A stretch of 38,189 bases of DNA, taken from positions 1-38,189 of the forward strand of contig NW_006763136.1 of assembly GCF_000264905.1 (NCBI RefSeq), in the 5' to 3' direction. The translations under genes and the position numbers were made by a program. The notes below the pieces were generated by a model that was given only the letters and a program-made list of their open reading frames with translations, made no database searches and was not told the DNA's origin. The stretch is from Stereum hirsutum FP-91666 SS1 (lineage: Eukaryota; Basidiomycota; Agaricomycetes; Russulales; Stereaceae). This document shows, piece after piece, positions 1 to 12,044 of the stretch (position 1 is the first letter of the stretch; the number at the start of each line of letters is the position of its first letter).

Positions 1-836
1 GATCATCTCTAGCATAGCCATAGTCTCTGTAACTCCTTCATCTTGCTGTTTTAATGTACAAACATATGATCACACAACTTCCTGAGCAGATATGGTACAT
101 AAGAATACAATCTTAGGTGAGGACAATGTGCATACTATCGTAATTCGATCAGTACATATATATGGAATGACATGCACAAGTGGACGCCACAGCACGCCAC
201 TGAATCTTCGAGTTGACCGGCAAATGCCGGCGCGTCTGCCGCGCATTGCCGGTGGCCACTCAGACTCTACACACTGTCTTACACGACGAACAGCTCAAAA
301 ACGGTTCCGCCAATTCCTTAGAAAATTTGGGACGGTATCAAGGAGGGGTATAGCTATCACCTGGCCAATTCTTGGACAAAACGGTTGAAAACTAGTTTAA
401 CTTACCTATGTTAAACTTTGGTACCACTGGCTAAAATTTGCTGGCTGAGTGTGACTTGGTGTCTTCGAGTTGCTGCTTGAAGTAGCAGAACTAGAATCTC
501 GAGCAGCATTGTCGACGAGGCTCCCCGTACGGGTTAGGCCGAGGAAATTGAGCACCTGGTCGAGCATTAGAAGCGGTGAATGTCAGAGATGAAAGCGAGG
601 GCTGGGATGAATTTAATTATCCCCACCTTCGAGTATAAATACTATTTTGTCTGGCTGCGATTTATATTCAATGAGGAGAGCATCGGCTAATTTGACAAGA
701 CAATTCCATGTCATTTTCGGCTGAGCCTTGTAGCATGAGGCGGTTCATGGTGAATGACAGCGGAAAAATATATCCATTGCACGCAGCATGCGTCTTCACA
801 AGCATTAGCAGCATCAGCCTCCTGTCTTTCTTCCTC
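1..836. other. intergenic, no gene recognised
   Basis: No reading frame with protein-like composition or fungal splice pattern was found. The only structure noticed is a short GC-rich imperfect inverted repeat near 217-252 (CCGGCAAATGCCGG against CCGCGCATTGCCGG). Nothing else can be supported. Confidence 0.5.
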
Positions 837-1545
837 TTAACCAATAAAAAAAGACTTACACATTCGAAATAATGAGGTTAGTGTGTGGCGATGAGGGTTC
901 AGGTCGGTGATGCTTTGGTCCTCCTCATAGGCAATGATCGGGCACAATGTTGGGTGACAGCCGGTCACCGAGAGTATCAAATTGATAGTTTCATCGTAAT
1001 GCATTTCTGGTAACCATAAGACAGAGACATAATAGACTACATATTTCTCCAAAAGATACAATTTCGCACAAGCCAAAACTCAAGTCCAGCAGTGATGACC
1101 AAATCCGGCAAAGAAGAAGCAGTGTCAGACCACCCAAGATTGCAGTAACAGATTGGCACGATGTCCAATAGTCAGAGAACAGCCCTCCAGATACAGCTTT
1201 TTGTTTGACAGCGAAGTTAGGTCCTGGTAGCACTGGTATCACCGGTGAGCACAGCATTAAGATTGAAACTCGGATGAAATAACTCGAGGACAGCAACAGT
1301 GGACAAATCCGACGTAAACGAGGAGCTCAAATGTAAGAATCATGCCTACTAGACTCAGAAAGGTTCGTAGATACAAGGAGTGTGTGGTAAACGTAGAGAG
1401 TCGCGGGGGCGAACGAGGTACGGACGTCGACGTCAGGGGAGATTTACCAGTGGCGCAAGCAAGATCCTTCAAGCGTGGGAAAAGTAAACGGGAGATTGCG
1501 GGCCTCACTTGGCGCGGAAATAAGTGAGCGAAAAGCAACTTTATG
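837..1545 (-). pseudogene. possible remnant of a multi-pass membrane protein gene
   Basis: On the minus strand several short hydrophobic stretches lie in order but in different frames. Near 1350-1270 there is one reading LVGMILTFELLVYVGFVHCC. Near 1230-1100 there is one containing PGPNFAVKQKAVSGGLF followed by WTSCQSVTAILGGLTLLLLC. Near 1060-1000 there is KYVVYYVSVLWL. They resemble membrane helices of fungal 5-7 TM orphan proteins. I could not connect them with clean splice junctions or find a convincing start, and no conserved family motif is visible. It may be a decayed gene, or a real gene with tiny exons I failed to assemble. The assignment as membrane protein is inference from hydrophobicity only. 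Confidence 0.25.
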
Positions 1546-2924
1546 CGTACTCATCTCCGTCGCACTTTATTCTTTCGATGACTGACAAAGTGTAACAAAC
1601 GATCGCGACCCAGGCCATATCATCGACGAAATAGCAACATATGTTCCATGTCCGCTTCCAACTCGTCTCTCATCAACTAGTTCCGCTTCACTCAGAACTA
1701 GAGAGACGAGCGACGCCGCAACCAGATTCACTCGCTGCGTTATAACAGGTATGTACGTCTCCGTACCCCCCTCACGACCTTCTGTACTTACTTCATCCTT
1801 TTCTCTACCAAAGTGTCTTCTAATTCACTGTTGGCACGATCTACCACTTGGCCGTTTGTGCAGCGCGGGCGTCAGACCTGGGTGCCACACTCTTCCGAGC
1901 TCGTATATGAGTTCCCAATATGCTTTCCTATGCAAATTCATGGTGTTCTCTGATCAAAGAGTGTCATAAAGCGTGGTTCACGGTAAGGAAAGGAAACGTG
2001 GTGAGAATGTTAGCGGAAGAAGTAGATGGTTGAAGGTTCGGTGGAGTGAGAACGTCAAGGTGGTACGTCTCTTTTTACCCACTTCGTATCATCATTCGTC
2101 TTACCCGAATCTCTTTCATCGACCGTTGAATATCGTTTCTCCATTGTGTTGGGGCGTCTGCGGTGACGTGGCTATGTTTTAGCTGACGATCGGACGCGCG
2201 TACAGTCTTTCCTCCGCTTGTCACTTGAAACAATTCCCCAAATGAAAATCTACGTACGGACGCTCGCGGATACCTTTTCCACGAATGGTTCATCAACCGA
2301 CCAGCGGCCGATCTGATAGTTCGATGATGGGCATGGAGACAGACGAGGGCAGAGGGCAGGGTTAAGTCATCTGAAGAAGCTCTGCGCGGATGAGTGGGAG
2401 CTGTATGCGTGTTTTTTCAACTCGGGGGAGGACGACCCTTGGTGCGTTTCTTTTCTTTCACTTCTTTTCTCATATTTCTGTGTGGGTATCTCGTTCGCTT
2501 CTTCAATCCATGATTTCCTTTTGCTCCTTGTTCGTTTTCGCTTCAAGTTTATTGGTCGCTGACTTTCCTTCCACCGCGCCGCTTTATATCCCCATTGTCC
2601 ATATTTCGTTAGGGTCACTCATCCAGCCCTATCGCGAACGATGTCACCAACCGCCAGACATCCATTCGCGGTGCTCGCCTCTCGAACCCATCTACCTACC
2701 TACCTACCCTCCCTCCAACTTGCCTTCCTCAACTACGGAACGAAGCATCCAAAGCGCTACCAAGTAAGTGTTTTTCTCTCGCATATATGCGTGCTGTATG
2801 GATCTCACCTTGGACGAACAGGCGGAATATATACACTCCTCCGTCGTCTTTGGGCTGCTAATTCTCTCGATCTTATGTACGTCTTCTCCTTTCCTCGCTC
2901 TTCTCGCATGGAATCTGAGCTTGG
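1546..2924. other. stretch without an assignable gene, pyrimidine-rich
   Basis: Mostly CT-rich sequence of promoter or UTR type with a short CTAC tetranucleotide run at 2692-2709. At 2801-2878 a short open stretch begins MDLTLDEQAEYIHSSVVF and is followed by a hydrophobic run. It could be an N-terminal exon of the ABC transporter remnant just downstream, but no splice link could be established. Confidence 0.35.
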
Positions 2925-5092
2925 ATCAACGCATATATCCACTTCCTCCCTTCCTCCCTGAGCCAGGCGTATGTGTATGTCGGTCTCGCGTTCTTGTGTA
3001 CTGTTGCGAAGGTGGGTCGAGTCGTCTATGCGTATACGATCGTCGTCGTCCCCGTCTACATAATACCACCTCTATCCCCACCCCATGCTTCAACATCAAC
3101 ACTAAACTCGTATGACGCATCCATTTCTTCTCCACACTCCCCCGAAGAGAATGAATCTCCATCGTCGTCCCTCGATCGTTTCTCTTTTCCCTCTTCCCTC
3201 TTCCCGCACAACTCTCATTCACTCACACTCGTTCTCCTATCTGCTCCCGCATTTTCAGGCTCAAGCAGACGTCCAACACCTCTGGTACGGCCATCGCGCC
3301 TGCACCCACATCCGGACCGAGCCCATGGCGAGCATCTACGACAAGGCGCTTAAGCGGAAAGATTTCTCCGGGATCGTGGATCAGGACGCGTTGGCGAGTA
3401 AAGCGTTGGCGGCGGATGATGCGCGGGTTTTGCGTGCTTCTTCTCAGTCCAACTCTGCTTCTGGTGGTGGTGGTGGTACTTTGACGACGGGTGCCAGTGC
3501 GGGAACGAAGCAGATGAGCAAAGAGGAGAGGAAGAAGGCGGAGGATAGGAGGGACGAGAGTAAGGCGGGGGCGGACGTGGGGAAGATTGTGAATTTGATG
3601 GCGGGGGATGCGAATCGGGTGAGTCCCTTTCTTTGTCTTTGTGGTTCATGGTTTGGGGAGTGCGGTTGGGAGGTTTAGGTTTGGGAGTTAGTGTTTGTGT
3701 TTTCGTGGGGTGAGGTGCTGTGCGTTTGCGTTGTTCTGCCCTTGCGGGGGATGTTAGAGTGAGAGGTGAGGAGTGGGGGGACCGTGCAATTATTTTCTTT
3801 CGTCGCTAGCATACGGTCGGATGGAAAGACAAGGGTGCGGGCGCGGGTGCGCTCGTTCGATCGTCCCGACCCCTCTTCAGACTTCGTTCCGAATGTTGTG
3901 ACCTCTCTTCCGTCCTTCCGTACGGGCCCCCCTCCCTTCGTACATTGAGCGCCCGCTCGCCTTTCGCTGCGTTCCTACTGGAGTGTTTCATCTATCTGTT
4001 TTCATTCTGGCTCTTGTTAGCAGTGTGCTTGGGTGTATTGATGATCGCTGATGATGTTCGGTGTTTGGTTTATAGTGCGCGATGATGATATCGGGGATAT
4101 ATTTCATCTATGGAGGTACGTCTGCTTCTCCTTTTATTCAGCAGGATGTAGAAGATGCGAAAGAGCGGAAAGGAGTGTGTGCCGACGTGTTCATGTGTTG
4201 TAGCGCCGTTCGAGATTATCATCACCAGTGTGTTTTTGTACCATTGCGTTTGTTACCTTTTTTTTGGGTTCTGCCTCTTTATCCTCTGTTGTGTCCCTGT
4301 CCCTTTCATATTTCTGTCCACGTTTAGCGCTAAAAGCGACTGAATGCTACCACACGGTCTAACGCTCCGTCCTCTATCCATTTTATGTACTCCCACCTCC
4401 CCCTACTTCAATTCTCCACCCGTCCTCTAAATTCTTAATGCGCGAAACTGACTCGCTCCGCACTCTTACTCCTAATACAGATTACTTGGCATCTCCGCCT
4501 TCGCCGGCTTCATCGTCCTCCTCCTCGGTTGGCCACTCAATTCGTTCATTGCCAGGAGGAGCATAAGGATCCAGAAGGGCCTAATGGCGGCGAGGGATAG
4601 GAGGGGGTGTTGAATGAGTTGATTGGCGCGGTAAGTTCGTCGCGAGGAGGATCACGGGATTGGGATGGCACAGACGTTGATTCGTTTATGTAGGTCACGT
4701 TTATCAAGTTCTTCGCATGGGAGGATCGTTGAATCGAACGTGCGCTCGACGCGAGGGAAGCCGAGATGAAATGGACGATCAAAGTTCCGTTCCCACTCCT
4801 TCCACCCAACCCACTTCCCTGACTCTTCTTCATACACCGCACACCTTTTCCACTGATTTCGAATTGCCTGTACCTATACTGACTTCCACCTTTGCTTCTG
4901 TTTATTTCGGTGTGTCGACGTACCAATATACGCTCTCCCTCTTCTCTGTATCTTCTCTTTTGGCTTTCTCACCCTTGAAGAAGATCAGGATGGTTGCTCT
5001 ACCCAACCTTGAGTCATCCGCAACGCGACTTCCTCTCCTCCCCTGCCTCCGGCTCTCCGTAGCAGAGATGGCACCAACGCCGAAGTCCTAAT
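2925..5092 (+). pseudogene. ABCC-type ABC transporter fragment (TMD1 only), inactivated
   Basis: Exons at about 2925-3011, 3259-3618, 4076-4115, 4204-4237, 4481-4630 and 4694 to about 4790 carry the first transmembrane domain of a full-length fungal multidrug-resistance type (MRP/ABCC) transporter. Recognised stretches: AYVYVGLAFLCTVAK, AQADVQHLWYGHRACTHIR, ASIYDKALKRKDFSGIV, a Gly/Ser insert, ADVGKIVNLMAGDANR, SGIYFIYG, PFEIIITSVFL, ISAFAGFIVLLLGWPLNSF, then FIKFFAWEDR. Two lesions are visible. A missing base near 4600-4608 puts TGA in frame at 4611-4613. A TGA at 4730-4732 stands where the family has Trp (WEDR-W-IERALDAREAEMKW). No Walker A, signature or Walker B motif follows, and the next gene begins on the other strand, so both nucleotide-binding domains and TMD2 are gone. 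Introns here are long (247, 457, 88, 243 nt) compared with 45-100 nt in the intact genes of the window. Family assignment is confident; the exact ends are not. Confidence 0.8.
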
Positions 5093-5360
5093 TCTCAGAG
5101 TGCAAGCGAAGATGTAGCAATAATAACGGGATAATAGATTGAGAAATTGTGCTCGCTTTGTGGGCCATTAAAGTCGTGCCCCCCATGGGACACTTCCAAT
5201 CCATGATGAAAGATTGTCGGAAATCAACATTACACATTCACGTATCGCGCAAGGGGAATGAAAGGAAGGAAAAGGTCCTTCACAATCCCTAGAGTACCTA
5301 TCTATCCTCGTCCATGTCCACGTCCACCTCTTCCTGACCCCAAATTAAACCAACATTGCT

Positions 5361-8300
5361 TCAAAGTCTCCTCCCTGTCCCACACGCCCTCCTAGAGTAT
5401 GAGTACGTATGTCCACAAACCCCTCCCATCCCCATCCAAGGCGCAGATCCTATGCTCGTCGGCCTTAGAAATCCGATCCCACCTACGCTGAACTTTGTCC
5501 CGATATCACCAGAACCAGCGGTGGTACTTCCAGTGCCACTGACTGCAACGCTCACTCCAACGTCAATACTGATCACACTCAGTAGTTTGTTTGTACCTTC
5601 AGTGTCAGCGACAACTAGACCCTCACCCGTCCCAGCAGTGTCGACGCAAATGCCACAACTATCGCCACCATCAGTAATTCCTTTCTCAAGCACCTCAGCA
5701 ACTCCTCCTAGGACGGCACTCTCAACGCCAACTCCAACCGCATCCGTGCTCCCATCCAGACCACAAGTATTCGCACCGTGACGGACCTTCCTCTCCTCCG
5801 CCTCCTTCTCAGCTGTATCTCTTGCCTTGATACGAGCGATGATTTCTCGTGCCTTGCCGGTAGGCTTCAAGGACAAGCTCCTCTCGGTTGCGCGAATCGC
5901 GGCGGTCACGGTGGGATTCGGGGAGAATGATTCGAGACCAATGCGAGAACGGAAGTCGACGGGTTGTTTCTCGGCAGAGATGAAAACTGGCGTCGGCGGC
6001 GTTGGTGGGATCTTCGCTGTCGCGTCCAAGTCCTGCATTTCCGCATTCGTTCCAACCTTCGTATCTTCCCTCTCCGCCTTCATTTCCAGCTTCGAACCAG
6101 CCCACATTACTCCCGCCTCTCCCGCTTCTACATCCCTCTCGGTCACCTGGGCAGGGAAACTGTTCCTCCCTTTCTTCCACCCCTTCGCCACCCCCGAAGC
6201 ATACAATATCGCCCCATCGAGACCCGCCCTAGACTGACTCGCCTTCGGATTGATACCATAGATCGAACGAAAGGGGCCGTTGTTGTTTGTATTAGCGAGC
6301 TTTGAGACCATCGCCGGGGGAGCGGAGGTGGGAGGTGTAGATCCAACCACGGTGGCTGGGGTTCTGCGTCTATTATCTGAGTTGGTCGACGCTTGAATGG
6401 GTTTCGATAGAGCAAGTTCGGGCGATGAAGACTTCTCTGGTCCCGTGATGGGCGTACGGAGACGAAAAGTAGAGGGAAGCGAGGAGCGAGGTTTGCTAGG
6501 CATTGATCCGCTCTGATCGTAGCTTAGGTACGAAACAAGGAATGGTGCGTTTGCGGATTCTGGACTTGAGGAATTAGCGCCATGGGTGGACGAGGACCGT
6601 GGGCCGATAAAGGTAGGGGGCGCTCGACAACGGATGCTTGAGGCCGTGAGAGTCGAGACTTTGGTAGAGGCGGTATATGTGGGGCTCTGGTCTGATGATG
6701 AGTAGCTGGTGAGATGACCAGTGGAGGAATTACGAGCATTGTGCGTGGACGGAACACCGGTGGCGAAGATTGATGTGGCGTTGGACGAAAGGCGAGACAC
6801 GGTAGTGGAAGGCGAAAGAGTCTCAACTCTCGAGGTCGCAGATCTAGCTTTGAATGTAGACGCTAGACTAGCGGGAGTTCTAACCTCAGGAGTGCCGGCG
6901 GAAAAAGCACGTTGGGTACGGGAGAGGTTTGATTCATCGTTATTTGACGGTCTAGTAGCAGGAGCCAATGCGGGCACAGAGGACGAGCGAGAAGGATCAT
7001 CGACAGGGGAAAGGTTAGCGGCAGAAGACGAAGGCTTGGAACACAACAGATTGAGACTGATATGTGATCCCTTGACTGGACTTGTGGACGCCGCTTCAGA
7101 GATGGAAGAAGACGATGACGTTGATAAAGGTGGAAGTATCGCTCGAGAAGTAGGTGGCGAAGAAGCAGGCTGTGGTGAGCGTGAGCGGATAGGGGAAGAG
7201 GATATGGCGACCAACTTCGTGATGCTGACAGAGTTGTTGGTCGAGATAGAAGACCCGATGAGGCCAGTTTGAGTACATATATCGAGCACAGAAGATATCC
7301 CAAGCCCGATCTCGACTTCATGTCCGGCTAGATCTTTGGGACCAATATCCTTTTGTTGCAAGTCATTCGTCGCTGATACAGAAGCATCTTCGACATCGGT
7401 AGGGTCATCTTTCGGCGTGCAAGGGGGGCGCGAAGTCGTCATAAGCCCAAGCCCTGAGGGAGAGACGGCCACCGCCACACTGATGGTATGTGTGGTGCAA
7501 AAGTCCTTGAGCGAGTTTATTGCAGTAGGATGGGGTGAGATGCAGGACGGTGGTGGTGCTGGGATTGAGGGCGATGTTTCGTGGGAGGGAAAAGAAGGGA
7601 GGATGGGATCTTCGACATCGGGCTGAGCAATAGACAAGGAGCAGTACGTAGAGGCAACTTCGGCCGTTGAAAGAGTAGAGCTAATAGTGGTAAACGTGCA
7701 TGTGTCGGCAGAGGGATAATTCTGGCCCCGAGTGGTCGATTCGACGACTCCGGGAGAAGGTACGGGCGGCGTCGATGAGAAGGAGCTGTTGGCGCTAATA
7801 GAATCAATAGTGTCGGGGCCAGAGTTGGAGTCAGAGCACGGAGTGTTCGGTTTAATAAGTCGGAAATGCTCGTGTAAGATGCTTCCAACCTAGGGAAAGA
7901 TGAGTACTCCGCACAGAACAGGAGAGAGAAAGGGACGCACCACGAACGACGTGCATGGCGTCTCTGGCAGTACCAAAATCTGCGCATCTAGTCTCACCGA
8001 TAGATCCGCAAGTGATAGTTTCGCCAATTCGCTTTCATCGCTGATATCAAAACCAGACACAAACTCTCCTATGGTCATCAGAGCCTCTAAGTCATCCGTG
8101 GAAACTCGATACCATTGCGCCCCAGAGTCGGAGCGTAAAAGTCGCTCTGATTCGAGTTCAGCGTTTCCAAGTGCGACATGAAGTAGTGCAGAGCATAGTA
8201 GCTCGGTAAAGAGCGAGAGATCCTTGTCTCGTCGTAGTGGAGACGGCGAGCGAACAGAGTGCAGCCGAGGAACAGAAGGCGAGTCTTCGTATTGAGGAGA

Positions 8301-8363
8301 AAGAATGTGAGCGATGTCGCCTAGGTTTGTGAACCGCCCGTCAAGCAGTGATATAGAGACCAT
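5361..8363 (-). CDS. hypothetical Ser/Thr/Pro-rich protein, 983 aa
   Basis: Two exons: 8363-7941 (141 codons) and 7889-5361, joined in phase 0 across a 51 nt intron (donor GTGCGT, acceptor CCCTAG). The frame then stays open for 842 codons to a TAA or TGA-type stop at 5361. The ATG sits in ATTATCATGGTC. Residues 1-145 look folded and include LFTELLCSALLHVALGNAEL and STDDLEALMTIGEFVSGFDI. From about residue 150 the chain is low complexity (Ser, Thr, Pro, Ala), typical of disorder. A basic/charged stretch around residues 830-860 contains REIIARIKARDTAEKEAEER, a short helix or coiled coil. The last 100 residues are Gly/Val/Thr-rich. No signal peptide, membrane segment or catalytic motif is seen. 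I do not recognise the family. The low-complexity body also keeps other frames open by chance, but the uninterrupted length and the frame-preserving intron support this one. Confidence 0.7.
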
Positions 8364-9299
8364 GATAATCGGGTATTATAGTGTGGTATGGGATAGGATG
8401 GCGAGTTGGAGGTACGGTTGACAGTTGTGAATGCGGCGGTGGTCAAAGACGAAAAGTGGGCGCTCGCGCCACACCAGAAGTTGAACCGCGCCACAAACCG
8501 AGCCATGCAACGTGGCAAACGACGAGGACTCGGCTGATGAGCTGATCTCTTTCTCAACCATCGACTAGTTGTGCACTCGATTTCGTCTGATGACTCTTGT
8601 CTACCGCTGGCGTGTTGCTCCGTAAATGAGTTCTAACAGGTTCTAACCTTGCCTCACCAGCGGTGACGTGTCCCGTCACGTTTATATACTTCCCGTCATC
8701 CCCTCTGATGTGCTCTGATCGATACTTTTGAGCAAGTCTCGATAAATACTCGACCTTTAGGAAGGCGATTCGTAGGCGATCCGTATCTTCTTACCGGGAA
8801 ATATTTCCTAGACATACTTCGCGGAGATGCTCCTGAGAAGCTATTGGCCACAGTACAAGTCCTCGTCTCCATGATGCACCACCACTGTTTCTCTCCTCAG
8901 GTCTACTATGCATAATATCAGTCACTCTGTGCTTTTATGCACCGTGGGTCTGCCTTGTGTCACGCCTATCGAACCTTCTTGACCGTCGCCAGTGTCTCAG
9001 TGCCACCTATGTCCTATATCTGACGAATTTCACTCCGCACGGACCAAGTGAAATAAACTGTGAGTTAGCCAAAGGACACATCCTCTCTGATACTGACCCT
9101 TTTAACCCCGCCCATCGTCCACCATCCCCCAGCCTGTGACACAGCAATGGATACCGTTGCTTTATGGGCGTTATTCCGAAGTTTGAATAGATGAGAGCTC
9201 GCTTGCAACTTGTCTGGGAGAACGTGAAAGATAAGCCGTATACCGCCTAATAGGCGGACATATTAGGTTCAATCAAACGTGGACGCTTCTACAAGGACT
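8364..9299. other. intergenic spacer
   Basis: Probable promoter of the minus-strand gene ending at 8363, followed by about 700 bases in which no coding exon, repeat or RNA gene was recognised. Confidence 0.4.
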
Positions 9300-10663
9300 C
9301 AGTTGGTGATGAAGGCAGGATTCGCAGAAGAATCCCAGTGGCTCCAGCGGTAATTATGTCGTGCCCCTCTCTCGTTGTGGATGAACCGAAAACAACTCAC
9401 CAATTTTCTTCTACGCGTACTAGATCTGAAGAGGGCATGTGGCCACGACGTATCGTACATCTCTATACGACGAGTGCCGAAGAATTTGTGGATGTGGGAG
9501 CATTTCCGAACCGAATTTCTCCTTGCTAGCCGAACCGTTTCTGGAGCCCCTAAGGACGTAGAGTATCTCAAGCATTATGGCTTGAAAAGGATGGACCAGG
9601 CCGCGCCCACTTACCACGCCATCCTTGTCGTGGCAAGGAAGGTCCGGCACTGTGTTTCGAGAGCCAGACGTTTGAAGTAAGCTCCCACATATCTTACCTC
9701 AAGAAATTGCGCTCAACTAACCACGTAATCATCAGACCTTCGCTAATTCGAACTCACAGAATCTGCGCAGAGAATGCCTGGACGCGTTAACGACATTCCA
9801 TGTACGACAGCAACCTAGATAAAACGACCATCACCTGCGTGGTCTCTTACGAGGCGGATGCCACACGCAAAGCCCTCGCCGCTCATGACCGCAAGGATTT
9901 AGTCGAGAACTACGATTGTATTACGGCAGGATATATCGGTACGTTTACAGCCCCGTCACCGAACTAATAACATGCTGGGATTCAGCCGTTCCACAGTCGA
10001 GACGGTATCTAGAGCGTATGTGGACAAGCGCCAACCTTGGGGAGGGTTTTCAGTGGGGTGAGGTCCCAATGGGAGCATGTAGATTGTGCGTTGGTCACGT
10101 TTGCTAATGTTCGTATTGAAACCAGGTTGCACCATGCGACTCCGAGTTCGCCTCAACCACTATGAACGATGTCTTTACCGCATCAGCACCCAATTACCTG
10201 GACTCCCGCTTCGACTGACTTTTGAGCATTCTAGATGTAAGTGTTCATAGCTCCCATACTCATTGGCGCCGGTACCTAAACATGATGAACGCAGCCGTCT
10301 CATTACCGACCTTACTACATAGACTATTCTTCCAGGACGTCTGAACGTCTTCTGTCCATCGACGGTTTCCTCATCAGTCTGGATTCCTCTGTTCGCGTTG
10401 TCAAAACTTCCACCAAATCCTTCTCTCACTTTTACGGTGCTCCTTTCGGTGTTCCCGCATCCGAGTGGGTAGGGAGAGGGTCCAGTCTCAACATTCGGAA
10501 TCCGGATGCGTACACTACGTGGATTGTGCACGACTGGGATCTCAGTGGGTCAGAAACCCCTTGCCAGCACGGTTGGTTTGTCGGGAGCGTCTGGGAAAAC
10601 AAAGTATGTAACACGGGTGATGCGGGTGATTTTAGGGCACCGTGTGGATGTATGTTGACGAAC
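9300..10663 (+). pseudogene. decayed multi-exon gene, product not recognised
   Basis: Several stretches look like real exons by composition and flanking splice signals. 9800-9938 reads MYDSNLDKTTITCVVSYEAD... and is followed by GTACGT; 9986-10057 ends at GTGAGG; 10126-10236 ends at GTAAGTG; about 10290-10590 follows GAACGCAG and stays open for 100 codons, including SHYRPYYIDYSSRTSERLL, FSHFYGAPFGVPASEWVGRG and TTWIVHDWDLSGSETPCQHG. In the most protein-like frame the third piece contains an in-frame TGA near 10216, so the gene is probably dead. An alternative frame avoids the stop but gives an Arg/Leu-rich chain that looks off-frame. Two TIR elements begin directly after this exon. I do not recognise the protein family. 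Fragments possibly belonging to the same gene continue after the elements. Confidence 0.4.
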
Positions 10664-11083
10664 TACTGTACTTTTTCGCGCACAAGTTCACGCCACCGCC
10701 CCTCGGCCGTTGCCGAGATGACATAATCCGTTCGTGTCCCGGTTCGCAAGCAGACCGGGACAAGGGACAATGTTCGTGAACATCGACGCTTTTGCAGGGA
10801 GACGACCTTTCGTAACCGTTCAACAGGCATTTACCCTCTGAATTTGGGTGAAAGAGCTCACCCAGTAGCAAAATCTAGCCCAACGTGTGTCTCGGAGGCC
10901 TTCCTGAGGTCAATTTAGGAGCCTAAAATATATTCACATTTTCGTCAAATTTGGGTCAAATTTTGGTTTGTCCTACTTACAAGTTCCGTGCACGTCAATG
11001 GGGTGGGACTGTCCCGCGGCACAGGTTCGTTCTCGGCCCCCATGGGACACGGGACACGAACTTGTGCGCGAAAAACTACAGTA
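10664..11083. mobile_element. TIR element 1 (420 bp, MITE-like)
   Basis: Starts TACTGTACTTTTTCGCGCAC and ends with the reverse complement of TACTGTAGTTTTTCGCGCAC; the inverted repeats extend about 26 bases (through ACAAGTTC) with one mismatch. The ends are TA, as expected for a TA target-site duplication of the Tc1/mariner type or related DNA transposons. It is too short for a transposase and has no long reading frame, so it is a non-autonomous element. It shares its right-hand TA (11082-11083) with the next element. Confidence 0.75.
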
Positions 11084-11350
11084 CTGTACTATTTCGACCA
11101 AGTGTTCGTGGGAGAATTAGGTCAGCCGTGACCACCGCTGAGCCACGGTTCGTTCGGGTGGGCCACGCGTGACGAACAGGCGAAATTGTTCGTGTTCAGG
11201 CCCAAAAATTGATTTTTGGCGATTTTTGGCACAAATCGGTCACGATTTTCTGTTCGCGAGCCCCTACGTATGCGTGACCCCGGGACCCACTCTGTTCGTC
11301 GACGCACTCTGCGTGATGCGTGACGAACAGTTGGTCGAAAAACTACAGTA
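11082..11350. mobile_element. TIR element 2 (269 bp, MITE-like), abutting element 1
   Basis: Left end TACTGTACTATTTCGACCAA, right end the reverse complement of TACTGTAGTTTTTCGACCAA; 25 of the first 28 bases pair. Inside are subterminal copies of GCGTGACGAACAG at 11167-11179 and 11318-11330 and an inverted partial copy at 11292-11305, a pattern seen for transposase binding sites. No coding capacity. The terminal seven bases match element 1, but the following part of the TIR differs (CGACCAA against CGCGCAC), so the two are relatives rather than identical copies. Confidence 0.75.
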
Positions 11351-12044
11351 TTTCATTAGTGTGACATCGTCAGCATCTGTGAAGGCGGAGTGGATGTCGA
11401 AATCGTACACGGTGAGCACCGAATCTCCTTACGCTCCTAACCGTCTTCATTCTCACTTATGGTCTACGTGTTGCGCAGTTCAAGGAAAGATGTGCTTCTG
11501 CGATCTAGCGCAGTGGTAGTGTAATGCTTGGATCGGCTGTACACTTCTTCGATGGGGAGAATAGGCGGCTACCGAGCTCAAAAAGGCAAGGCTTTTTGAT
11601 ACCAACCTCACGGTAAATGCGATAGTTGACGTGTCTGATAGTGTAGCAATACACCTAACTTCATTCACCTCATCCATACCTGCCTGACTCCGGGACGACG
11701 TAAGACAAAGTACCACCCGAAACTATGGAAGTCGATGAGACTCTCACTCGTAAGTCAGTGGACATCGGTTTTTGGCCACCTCCTCCATCAGGATACTTTC
11801 ACCCACCTAGGGGCTGCCGTACACAAGCCGATGAGATTGTGCCATCCAGTATGTGGACTCATGCCCAATATTTTCTGTCATTCCTCGTATTTTCATGTCT
11901 CAAGAACATACGTTCACAATGTGTCGTGAGTCGCAAGATTTGCATTATATGCTCGTGAAAAAAGCTGTCATAAAACGTGAGAGAATCGACCACGCCCGAA
12001 GTCTATTGCGAGGTACGAAGGATTGTGGAATGTGGATGAACCGG
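11351..12044. other. possible continuation of the decayed gene; no firm CDS
   Basis: After the TIR elements short protein-like pieces persist in changing frames, for example CDIVSICEGGVDVEIVHG at about 11360-11413 before a GTGAGC donor, and ELKKARLFDTNLTVNAIVDV at about 11575-11635. They may be 3' exons of the gene broken by the elements, now decayed. The stretch ends at the convergent 3' end of the MFS transporter. Confidence 0.3.

Noticed and set aside
5356..5781. 141-codon plus-strand Pro/Thr-rich frame
   Set aside because: Antisense to the last exon of the 983 aa gene; low-complexity sequence keeps the opposite strand open.
11500..11530. tRNA A-box-like TAGCGCAGTGG
   Set aside because: No B box (GGTTCRANNCC) and no acceptor stem at the right distance.
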